DNA of 64,000 bases from Winkia neuii subsp. neuii DSM 8576 (GTDB lineage Bacteria > Actinomycetota > Actinomycetes > Actinomycetales > Actinomycetaceae): contig NZ_ATUW01000002.1 in the NCBI RefSeq assembly GCF_000420405.1, positions 124,001 through 188,000 on the forward strand. Reading direction: 5' to 3'. The notes below the pieces were generated by a model. The model saw nothing but the letters and a program-made list of their open reading frames with translations, was not told where the DNA came from and made no database searches. The stretch's first letter is position 1, and each line of letters opens with the position of its first letter. A program made the translations under genes and the position numbers. Of this stretch, positions 57,365-64,000 are shown in pieces.

Positions 57365-57880
57365 TTAGGGGGTATTCTTTTCCGAGGACAAAAGTAAGGA
57401 TTTACCCATCCGGATACCGTCATCCGGGGGCAGGCGATAGTAGTGGCGAATCACGCCGAGTTCCTTGTAACCGGCACGCTGGTAAAGGCGCCGGGCCTGC
57501 GCGTTCTTGCTGCGCACTTCCAAGAATATTGCGTCAGCACCTAGGGAGGCGGCAACATTTTCGAGCCAAGAGACAATTGCCGCGCCGATCCCCTTACACC
57601 TTTGTGACGGGACAGTAGCTACCGTCATGACGTCGGCCTGGTCGCCAACGAAACGCACCCCTCCGTATCCGAGTAGTTCAACAGAATCTACCGACGCTAC
57701 CGCGCCCACGTACGCGCGATCTGGCCTCGACAGCTCTTTCCGCAAGATCTGCGCATCCCAAGCTTCTCCACCAAATAGGTTCCGCTCCAATGAGGCAATC
57801 TGGTCCACCCAACACAAATCGAGCCTGACCAGCGCAAATGGGGCTTCGCCCTCGGGCGCCTTAAGTGTACGTTCACTCAT
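57365..57880 (-). CDS. rimI: Ribosomal-protein-alanine N-acetyltransferase-like GNAT
   Basis: 171 residues. The GNAT core shows VMTVATVPSQRCKGIGAAIVSWL (acetyl-CoA loop Q/RxxGxG-type), IFLEVRSKNAQARRLYQRAGYKELGVIRHYY. RimI acetylates the N-terminus of S18 in E. coli; in actinobacteria it lies between tsaB and tsaD as part of a conserved cluster. The ATG at 57880 is followed immediately by a full 17-bp repeat, so the protein begins MSERTLK. No clear ribosome binding site precedes it; coupling to tsaB, which ends 10 bp upstream, is likely. Confidence 0.9.
   Translation of the reverse strand: MSERTLKAPEGEAPFALVRLDLCWVDQIASLERNLFGGEAWDAQILRKELSRPDRAYVGAVASVDSVELLGYGGVRFVGDQADVMTVATVPSQRCKGIGAAIVSWLENVAASLGADAIFLEVRSKNAQARRLYQRAGYKELGVIRHYYRLPPDDGIRMGKSLLLSSEKNTP
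57861..57877 (-). repeat. Full repeat directly after the rimI start codon
   Basis: TTAAGTGTACGTTCACT, read on the coding strand as AGT GAA CGT ACA CTT AA, forms codons 2-6 and part of 7 of rimI. Confidence 0.96.
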
Positions 57881-57889
57881 TGAGAGAGA

Positions 57890-58603
57890 TTAGCGGCGCG
57901 GCTTCGCCAACTTCGCAGAGACCCCCGGATGAATATCCGGACGACGCAAATACAAAGGCTCAGACGAAAAATCGGCCTGCCCGCCCTCGGCCACACTAGC
58001 CAAACGAGCCGCCGCAATACGCGCCAAAATAACGGGATCCAAAGCCCTCGCCAACTGTCCGGTAGGAGGCAACGCCTCAGGATAAAGCTCAGCCCCCGCT
58101 CCAACAATCACAGGATCATCCGCACGCACCCGATTAAAAAATGACTCAGCAGACCCCACTTCGGGACCCCACAAACACTTCACATCATCCGGGCCACAAG
58201 CCTGGTAAAGCCCCGCGTAAACTTCCTTACGCTTAGCATCGGTAGCCACCAACACTTTCCGATCACGTACCTGGTCAAGCGCCTGACGTGCCAACACGTC
58301 AAGACTACAAACGCCAAGCACGCGCGCACCCAGCACCTCACCAATTACACGCGCCGAAACCAACCCCGCACGCAACCCCGTAAACGGAGCCGGCCCCGTA
58401 CCCACGGCAATAGCCTCAATACCAGCCTCAGCGAGCTCACCCCGAGCTCCCGAACGCACCACCTGCCGAATCAACCCGCCAAGAGCCTCAGCATGACGCC
58501 GCTGGTCCGAAATAACATCCTTGGCCAAAACCTCTACCGAATCAGAAATGTCGACCAGGGCAACACCCGCGCCAGCAGAAGTATCAATACACAAAAAACG
58601 CAC
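57890..58603 (-). CDS. tsaB: tRNA t6A modification factor TsaB
   Basis: 237 residues, an inactive TsaD-like ASKHA protein: FLCIDTSAGAGVALVD at the N-terminus, AIAVGTGPAPFTGLRAGLVSARVIGEVL as the family signature. It scaffolds TsaD and TsaE. It lies 24 bp downstream of tsaE and 9 bp upstream of rimI on the same strand. Confidence 0.94.
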   Translation of the reverse strand: MRFLCIDTSAGAGVALVDISDSVEVLAKDVISDQRRHAEALGGLIRQVVRSGARGELAEAGIEAIAVGTGPAPFTGLRAGLVSARVIGEVLGARVLGVCSLDVLARQALDQVRDRKVLVATDAKRKEVYAGLYQACGPDDVKCLWGPEVGSAESFFNRVRADDPVIVGAGAELYPEALPPTGQLARALDPVILARIAAARLASVAEGGQADFSSEPLYLRRPDIHPGVSAKLAKPRR

Positions 58604-58627
58604 GATGTAATCCTAAGCCTTCGCCTA

Positions 58628-59209
58628 CTAGTTCTTACAACCTGCCTGCCCAGCCGAAGCCCCACCGACAACGGAAGAAACACCGGCCAACTGCCGCAAG
58701 TCAACACTCGCCCACCGCTTGCCGTAGCCCCTCAGCACCAACCTGCGCCTACCATCGTCCATCGCCGTCAAATCAACCACTCCGCCAGCGTCAATCTGCG
58801 CCTCGCCACCCGTAGGCCTAATAATGTCAACCTCCAAGCGATCCTCAGAGAGCCCCTCGGTCTTGCCCTTCCCCCACTCGACCACAGTGACAGATTCCGC
58901 CAACGACGACTCCAAATCCAACGTTGCTAAATCCTCGGCGCCCTCGATGCGGTAGGCGTCGGCATGAATCAACGGAACAGCCCCACTCTGGGGAGGATGC
59001 ACCCGCGCCACAATGAAAGTAGGCGAGGAAATATTACCCTGCACCCCCATCCCCTTACCGATGCCTTGAGTAAAAGTGGTTTTCCCGGCGCCCAGCTCAC
59101 CCGAAAGCATAACCAGGTCCCCAGGCCCCAACAGTTTGGCGAGGCGTTCACCTACCTGACGGGTCTCGTCGGGGTCAGCAACCTCAATCTGTAAACTATT
59201 CGTCACCAT
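58628..59209 (-). CDS. tsaE: tRNA t6A modification ATPase TsaE
   Basis: About 193 residues starting MVTNSLQIEVADPDETRQVGERLA. Walker A is SGELGAGKTTFTQGIGKGM, then SSPTFIVARVH, HADAYRIEG and VVEWGKG. It is an ATPase that resets the TsaB-TsaD complex. The C-terminal 50 residues (after ITRPTGG-type IIRPTGGEAQ) extend beyond the compact family core. The ATG at 59209 lies inside the end of alr (14-base overlap); the frame upstream of it is unlikely to be coding. Confidence 0.92.
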   Translation of the reverse strand: MVTNSLQIEVADPDETRQVGERLAKLLGPGDLVMLSGELGAGKTTFTQGIGKGMGVQGNISSPTFIVARVHPPQSGAVPLIHADAYRIEGAEDLATLDLESSLAESVTVVEWGKGKTEGLSEDRLEVDIIRPTGGEAQIDAGGVVDLTAMDDGRRRLVLRGYGKRWASVDLRQLAGVSSVVGGASAGQAGCKN

Positions 59210-60404
59210 TTTGCCTACCTTTGTCTGATACCTCGACACGGGGCACACGTGGTCCAATTCGTGTCACGACTTCGTAATTTATAGTCTCACTCCAGCGGGC
59301 CCAGTCCTCGACGGCGGGTTCCCCGTCAGAGCCGTCACCAAAGAAAACTGCTACGTCCCCCACCCTCGCGGGAGCTTCTTCGCCCTCACCTAAATCCACC
59401 ACCAGTTGGTCCATGCAAATGCGGCCAACAATCGGGGCATCGAACGCACCATTCGAAGTCTTGATGCGCACGTGGGCCCCCTTGCAATGGCGGGCAATGC
59501 CGTCGCCGTAGCCGAGTGGAACTACCCCCAACCAACGCTCTGACGGGGTCTGCCAGGTGCCGCCGTAGGAAACGGGGCGGCCCGCATCTACTTTTTTCAC
59601 CACCGTGAGCCACGCCTGCAGTCGCATTACCGGCAGCAACTTAAGAGAAACACTCGATTGAAGTTCGTCGTTTGGGGACAGGCCGTAGACCGCGATTCCG
59701 TCCCTGACCATAGGAGTGCGTAATTCCGGGTGCCACAGCATACCCGCCGTTGCGCTCAGGTGGGACAGTTCGGGAGTGAGGCCAGCCCGTTTCGCTACGG
59801 CGAGGGCGGCGGCAAATTCCTCGCCGGCTTCCTTAGTCTGGGCGAGGCCAGCCGGGGTGTTTTCGTCGGCTCGGGAAAGGTGCGACCACACAGCCACGAC
59901 CTTTATTTTGCCCTCAGCTTCCATTTTTGCGGCCACTTGGCAAAGATGGGGCCAACTCTTTGCGGTCGCGCCTGCTCGGGACATTCCCGTATCGATTTTT
60001 AAGTGTACGTTCACTACTTTTTGGGTTTGGGTGGCTGCCATTTCAATTCTGTCAAGCGCCCAAATATCCGATACAGAGAGGTCTAGCCCCGCGCGTACGG
60101 CCTCTTCGAGCGGTGAAGTTGGAAGAAAAATCCACGAAAAGATTCGCGGCCGCGGACCAACTATCTTCCGCAGCTCAAGCGCCTCCGAAAGTTGAGCAAC
60201 GCCAAACCAGCGGGCTCCGCCCTCGAGCGCAGCTTTTGCACAAACCGCCAAACCGTGCCCGTAGGCATTCGCCTTCAAAATCACCATATGTTCGGAATCA
60301 GGCGCGGCTGCGTGCAACCTCTTTATGTTGGACGCGATAGCTGCGGTGTCAATATACGCTGCCCCGCCGTAGGAAGAACTTTGGTCCGAACTCATGACAT
60401 CCAT
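59196..60404 (-). CDS. alr: Alanine racemase
   Basis: About 402 residues. The PLP lysine is in MVILKANAYGHGLAVC, the conserved VHLKIDTGMSRAG follows, and the second catalytic region is RPVSYGGTW with the C-terminal GRICMDQLVVDLG. It supplies D-Ala for peptidoglycan. The start is uncertain among ATGs at 60404 and 60395 and a GTG at 60434; a GGTGG box favours 60404. A full repeat (59999-60015) supplies the codons of VNVHLK, part of the universally conserved motif. Confidence 0.93.
   Translation of the reverse strand: MDVMSSDQSSSYGGAAYIDTAAIASNIKRLHAAAPDSEHMVILKANAYGHGLAVCAKAALEGGARWFGVAQLSEALELRKIVGPRPRIFSWIFLPTSPLEEAVRAGLDLSVSDIWALDRIEMAATQTQKVVNVHLKIDTGMSRAGATAKSWPHLCQVAAKMEAEGKIKVVAVWSHLSRADENTPAGLAQTKEAGEEFAAALAVAKRAGLTPELSHLSATAGMLWHPELRTPMVRDGIAVYGLSPNDELQSSVSLKLLPVMRLQAWLTVVKKVDAGRPVSYGGTWQTPSERWLGVVPLGYGDGIARHCKGAHVRIKTSNGAFDAPIVGRICMDQLVVDLGEGEEAPARVGDVAVFFGDGSDGEPAVEDWARWSETINYEVVTRIGPRVPRVEVSDKGRQNGDE
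59999..60015 (-). repeat. Full repeat inside alr
   Basis: The complete TTAAGTGTACGTTCACT lies within the codons for Val-Asn-Val-His-Leu-Lys. Since VHLK is conserved in alanine racemases generally, the repeat here is fitted into conserved coding sequence rather than inserted. Confidence 0.95.
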
Positions 60405-60514
60405 TCTGCCACCATCTAATGTTCTTTCCTGCACCGCCTATACCGGGTGGCAACATAGCCCAAGGTCATTACCGCTTTTCTGCTACGAAACACTAACACG
60501 CGCCCCCGCAATTT

Positions 60515-60563
60515 AGTGAACGTACACTTAAAACAGGTGGGAAAATAGTGAACGTACACCTTA
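60515..60563 (+). repeat. Two direct repeat copies between nnr and alr
   Basis: AGTGAACGTACACTTAA (60515-60531) and the ACACCTTA variant (60547-60563) lie in the 190-bp gap upstream of alr. These are the rightmost copies in the window. Confidence 0.95.
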
Positions 60564-60594
60564 GGGCAGGGGCGACTCAAGGGGAGACGGCGAT

Positions 60595-62253
60595 TTAAGG
60601 GGCGAGGGCGAATTCAACCGCCCTCGGCACTGCCTCCACAATGTCGGAAGCCAAAATAGGCCTACCAACCTTTGCTGGGCGCCGCGCATACGGCTCCTCG
60701 GCGTCCAGCCCGGCCGCCAATCTTGCAGCCACCGAATGCACCCACGTGCCCGCCGCGGCCCCAGCAGCAATCTGCCCTGCCCCCAAAGCTGGCCCAGCAG
60801 CCTCCGCCTCGGCCTGCAACATAGCCAAAACCGTACCTACGATCCCCGCGAGCGCATCCCCCGCACCAGCAGTGGCCGTCCACCCCGGCGCCTCCGCCTG
60901 GGTAAAAGTATCGCCCTCGGGCCCACAAACAACAGTGACCGGCCCCTTCAACAACACTGTGGCCCCCGTCTTCTCAGCAAGCAAACCCGCCCACTTAGCC
61001 GGGCCCGCCTCGATGTCGGAACGCGCCACCCCTCCAGCAGACTGCTTAAAGCCGAGCCTCGTAGCCAATTGTGCCGCCTCCCCCGCATGCGGCGTCAACA
61101 CCACATTCGGAGCGAACTTGCGCACGCGCCGCACAGGACGATTCCCCATAGACTCCGCCCGTTCAGGCAAACGCGCCAAGATGCGATCGATGATCGAAAT
61201 ACCTCCCGCATCGACAACCACAGGAAGACCACGCAAAATAGCTTTAGTGGCAGCCCTCACCATTTCGTCGACACGGCCCTCGTCCTGCAAATCGAGCCCA
61301 GGCCCCACAACCACAGCCTGCGACCGGCCCGCCCCTGGCACCGCCTCGGGCAAGACAGCAAACAAGGAGGGCGCAGCCACAGCTGGCACGTTCACTCGCA
61401 CCATCCCAGCGCCGGCACGGGCGGCAGCTTTAGCACAAATTATGCCCGTAGCCGGGTACGCGTCTGAACCGGCAACGACTTCCACCACCCCACGCGTATA
61501 TTTGTGGTCGGCCCTCCCCGGAACCTGCCACAAATCTGCAACGTCAGCTCGACCCAGCCGACATGCCGAAACCGGTGCCTCTATAGGACCCAGCTCAACC
61601 ACCTCGACGCGGCCAAACGACAAACACGCCGGCGGCAGTAAAGACGGGTTCTTCATCCGCCCCATAGTCACAGTCACGTCCGCCGCAAGGTGCGGCCCAA
61701 CTACTTTTCCGTCCTCGCCGCCCAGCCCTGAAGGAATGTCAATCGCTACCACTATCGGCTCATCCGGGCTGGAATCGCGTATCGAAATCAACAAACCCAC
61801 AACCGTGGCCGCAACTGAACGCAGTGGCCCACGCCCTCCGGTACCCACGATCCCGTCGATCCATACGCCCGCCCTGTTCGCCGCCTTAGCAACCAGCGCG
61901 CGCAACTGGGCACGAGAAGTATGCGAGGCGACCTGCAGAATCTGCACCCCAGCTGCCTTCGCAGCTGCCAGAGCACGCTGGTGCACCTTCCGCGAAACCA
62001 ACAGAGCCTGCACTTTCGCACCGGAATCTGCCAAATACTTAGCCGCGTAGAGGGCATCTCCCCCATTGTCGCCGCCGCCCACCAGCGCCAGCACAGTAGA
62101 CCCATGCACGGTTGCACCAGCCAAAGTCAGCTGATCCGAAACAGCCGCAGCTACCCCGTCAGCTGCCTGCTTCATAAGCGCATCTGTAGGAGCAGACGCA
62201 ACCAGCTCGCCCTCGGCACGTCGAACATCACTGGAGGCATAGGCACGTAGCAT
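60595..62253 (-). CDS. nnr: Bifunctional NAD(P)HX epimerase/dehydratase
   Basis: 552 residues. The N-terminal half (about 1-220) is the NnrE epimerase: ALVGGGDNGGDALYAAKYLADSG and VVAIDIPSGLGGEDG. The C-terminal half is the ADP-dependent dehydratase NnrD: VVVGPGLDLQDE, VVDAGG, NVVLTPHAGEAAQLA, VLLKGPVTVVCGPEGDTF and TATAGAGDALAGIVG. It repairs hydrated NADH/NADPH. Its ATG overlaps the glmS stop (TAATG). Confidence 0.95.
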   Translation of the reverse strand: MLRAYASSDVRRAEGELVASAPTDALMKQAADGVAAAVSDQLTLAGATVHGSTVLALVGGGDNGGDALYAAKYLADSGAKVQALLVSRKVHQRALAAAKAAGVQILQVASHTSRAQLRALVAKAANRAGVWIDGIVGTGGRGPLRSVAATVVGLLISIRDSSPDEPIVVAIDIPSGLGGEDGKVVGPHLAADVTVTMGRMKNPSLLPPACLSFGRVEVVELGPIEAPVSACRLGRADVADLWQVPGRADHKYTRGVVEVVAGSDAYPATGIICAKAAARAGAGMVRVNVPAVAAPSLFAVLPEAVPGAGRSQAVVVGPGLDLQDEGRVDEMVRAATKAILRGLPVVVDAGGISIIDRILARLPERAESMGNRPVRRVRKFAPNVVLTPHAGEAAQLATRLGFKQSAGGVARSDIEAGPAKWAGLLAEKTGATVLLKGPVTVVCGPEGDTFTQAEAPGWTATAGAGDALAGIVGTVLAMLQAEAEAAGPALGAGQIAAGAAAGTWVHSVAARLAAGLDAEEPYARRPAKVGRPILASDIVEAVPRAVEFALAP

Positions 62254-64000
62254 TATTCGACAGTCACCGACTTCGCCAAATTGCGCGGTTGGTCAACGTC
62301 AAGCCCGCGGGTCTTAGCAACCTCACAAGCCAAAATCTGCAACGGCACCACCGTCAGCAGCGGCAAGTACAAGGTGGGCGCCTGCGGAACGCGGAAAACG
62401 GCCTCAGCAAAATCGTCAACAGCGCTGTCGCCCTCCTCAGCAACGCAGAACACGCGCGCTCCCCTAGTGCGAACCTCCTGAATGTTAGACAACACCTTGC
62501 GGTGTAGCTCGGGCCTACGCGGCGTAGGCACAATGAAAACCACTGCGACCCCGTCCTCGACCAGGGCGATCGGACCATGCTTGAGCTCGCCCGCCGCGAA
62601 ACCCTCCGCATGGATGTACGCGATCTCTTTCAGCTTGAGCGCGCCCTCCATCGCTACCGGGAAACCCACGTGGCGCCCCAAGAAATAAACAGATTCCTCG
62701 TTGGCGAGCGTGCGCGCCACCTGCCGTACAGTTTCGGCACCGTCGAGGACGGCCTGCACCTTAGCTGGAATCTTCGCCAGTTTCTCCATGTAATCTTCGA
62801 TCTCGTCCACGTACTTGTTGCCGCGAACCTGGGCCAGAAACAACCCCAGCAGGTAGCAGGCCGAAAGCTGAGCGGTAAATGCCTTGGTAGACGCCACCGC
62901 AATCTCGCGCCCAGCGTGAGTCAGCAGCACCGCATCAGATTCACGCGAAATAGTGGAACCCGGAGTATTGACAATAGCCAAAACGCGGGCCCCCTGTTCG
63001 CGGGCATGCCTTATAGCCATGATGGTGTCCATCGTCTCCCCAGACTGTGAAATGGCCACCACCAGCGTCTTCTCGGTAACCACGGGATCGCGGTAAGAAA
63101 ACTCGTGGGCCAGCTCCACCTCTACCGGAATACGGCACCAATGTTCAATCGCGTACCTTGCCACCTGCCCCGCATACGCTGCAGTGCCACACCCCACCAC
63201 GATTATCTTGTCGATAGTGCGCAAAATTTCCGTGGGAATGCGCAGCTCGTCAAGTGCCAAATGCCCGGTTGAATCAAAACGGTCAGCCAACGTCGCAGAG
63301 ATCGCCTTCGGCTGCTCTGCAATCTCCTTCTCCATGAAAGTAGGCCAGCCGTCCTTCTCGGCAGTTTCCGTCTCGAAATCGATCTTATAAGTAGACGGCT
63401 CAGTAGGCTTGCCCTCAACGTCTACAATCACCACCTCGGTGGCAGTGAGCAGAACCATCTCGTCCTGACCAACCTCGACTACCTGGTCGGTGTGCTCAGC
63501 AAAAGCCAACACGTCGGACCCAAGGAAGTTTTCGCCCTCGCCAATCCCGACTACGAGCGGCGAGGACCTGCGTGCAGCAACAATCACCTCAGGGCAATCC
63601 TGGTGCAAGCACAGCAGTGTGAATGTCCCCTCCAAACGGGCTGTAGTTTTGCGCATAGCACGCGCCAGACGAGCGAACGCCAACCTGTTTTCGGTCTGAG
63701 GAACCTCGGCGCCGCCCTCGGCAACCGCTACCGAATCATCCTGATCGGCCCGGTAGTAGTGCGCAAGAAGGTGGGCCACGACCTCGGTATCAGTGTCAGA
63801 AACAAACTCCACGCCAGCACGCGTGAGTTCCCCACGCAACGCATCCGCGTTCTCGATAATGCCGTTATGCACCAACGCCAATCGCCCCTGATCGGCAACG
63901 TGCGGGTGGGCGTTAGCAGTAGTCGGAATCCCGTGCGTAGCCCAACGCGTATGCCCAATCCCCGCAATGGCCTGATCCAATGGCTCCTTCTTGAGGAGCT
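62253..64000 (-). CDS. glmS: Glutamine-fructose-6-phosphate aminotransferase (5' end off window)
   Basis: About 582 residues are visible. The N-terminal catalytic Cys and roughly the first 60-70 residues lie beyond base 64000; the frame is open to the edge (LLKKEPLDQAIAG). The glutaminase part shows GHTRWATHGIPTTANAHPH and LVHNGIIENADALR. Two SIS domains follow (VVGCGTAAYAGQVARYAIE, AISQSGETMDTIMAIR, YFLGRHVGFPVAMEGALKLKEIAYIHAEGFAAGELKHGPIAL). The C-terminus ends DQPRNLAKSVTVE, as usual. It makes glucosamine-6-P for peptidoglycan. Confidence 0.96.
   Translation of the reverse strand, partial: LLKKEPLDQAIAGIGHTRWATHGIPTTANAHPHVADQGRLALVHNGIIENADALRGELTRAGVEFVSDTDTEVVAHLLAHYYRADQDDSVAVAEGGAEVPQTENRLAFARLARAMRKTTARLEGTFTLLCLHQDCPEVIVAARRSSPLVVGIGEGENFLGSDVLAFAEHTDQVVEVGQDEMVLLTATEVVIVDVEGKPTEPSTYKIDFETETAEKDGWPTFMEKEIAEQPKAISATLADRFDSTGHLALDELRIPTEILRTIDKIIVVGCGTAAYAGQVARYAIEHWCRIPVEVELAHEFSYRDPVVTEKTLVVAISQSGETMDTIMAIRHAREQGARVLAIVNTPGSTISRESDAVLLTHAGREIAVASTKAFTAQLSACYLLGLFLAQVRGNKYVDEIEDYMEKLAKIPAKVQAVLDGAETVRQVARTLANEESVYFLGRHVGFPVAMEGALKLKEIAYIHAEGFAAGELKHGPIALVEDGVAVVFIVPTPRRPELHRKVLSNIQEVRTRGARVFCVAEEGDSAVDDFAEAVFRVPQAPTLYLPLLTVVPLQILACEVAKTRGLDVDQPRNLAKSVTVE

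Overview
The window comes from a mid-GC actinobacterium, most likely an Actinomycetaceae-type organism (inference). Supporting evidence is a WhiB1-like Fe-S protein, a FdxA-DapC pair, a DUF3117 protein, a MgtE-N/DUF1003/Mrp cluster, an actinobacterial SdhCAB, a THUMP-like methyltransferase and the gene order glmS-nnr-alr-tsaE-tsaB-rimI-tsaD-groES. No phage, IS element, CRISPR array, tRNA or rRNA gene was recognised. Most genes lie on the minus strand.

Layout of 1-31 kb. 1-4.5 kb is a cell-envelope glycosylation cluster: two paralogous polytopic membrane proteins (one running off the left edge), a GtrB/DPM1-like glycosyltransferase and a GtrA-like protein. 4.6-7.7 kb holds a two-component system and a class III nucleotide cyclase. 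7.8-11.5 kb holds maf, citrate synthase, dapC, fdxA and a small orphan domain. 11.6-14.6 kb is a peroxide module (oxyR, ahpF, ahpC). 14.8-22.3 kb carries typA, a stress-type membrane protein, the MgtE-N/CBS protein, DUF1003, mrp, an O-methyltransferase, DUF3117 and a LOG-family protein. 22.4-31.1 kb carries two BMP-family lipoproteins, manC, galK, yihY, xth and the one-carbon pair glyA-folD. A clear ZTP riboswitch precedes glyA, with an expression platform that can mask the glyA ribosome binding site.

Layout of 31-64 kb. purU is followed by a CUT1 sugar ABC transporter without its own ATPase. Then come malate dehydrogenase, a PPK2/hexose-6-phosphate-mutarotase fusion, pgi, a double-length phosphofructokinase, icd, an AbiEi-like protein, a DEDD exonuclease, guaB, whiB, a solitary groES under a CIRCE operator, a methyltransferase, tsaD, sdhCAB, rimI, tsaB, tsaE, alr, nnr and the 3' part of glmS. 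Central carbon metabolism (mdh, icd, sdh, pgi, pfk) and t6A tRNA modification (tsaD, tsaB, tsaE, with rimI) are both concentrated here.

The most unusual signal is a 17-bp repeat, AGTGAACGTACACTTAA, with a near-dyad core GTGAACGTACAC. I count 31 exact core copies plus 2 degenerate ones between 31.29 and 60.56 kb, and none in the first 31.28 kb. Copies sit in most gaps that contain a gene 3' end and are absent from two divergent promoter regions. They also occur inside pgi, alr and a methyltransferase, directly after the start codons of pfkA and rimI, and across one stop codon. Two inverted pairs can form hairpins. I know of no described family with this sequence. Its distribution suggests a regional chromosome-organising, recombination, DNA-uptake or regulatory site rather than a mobile insertion.
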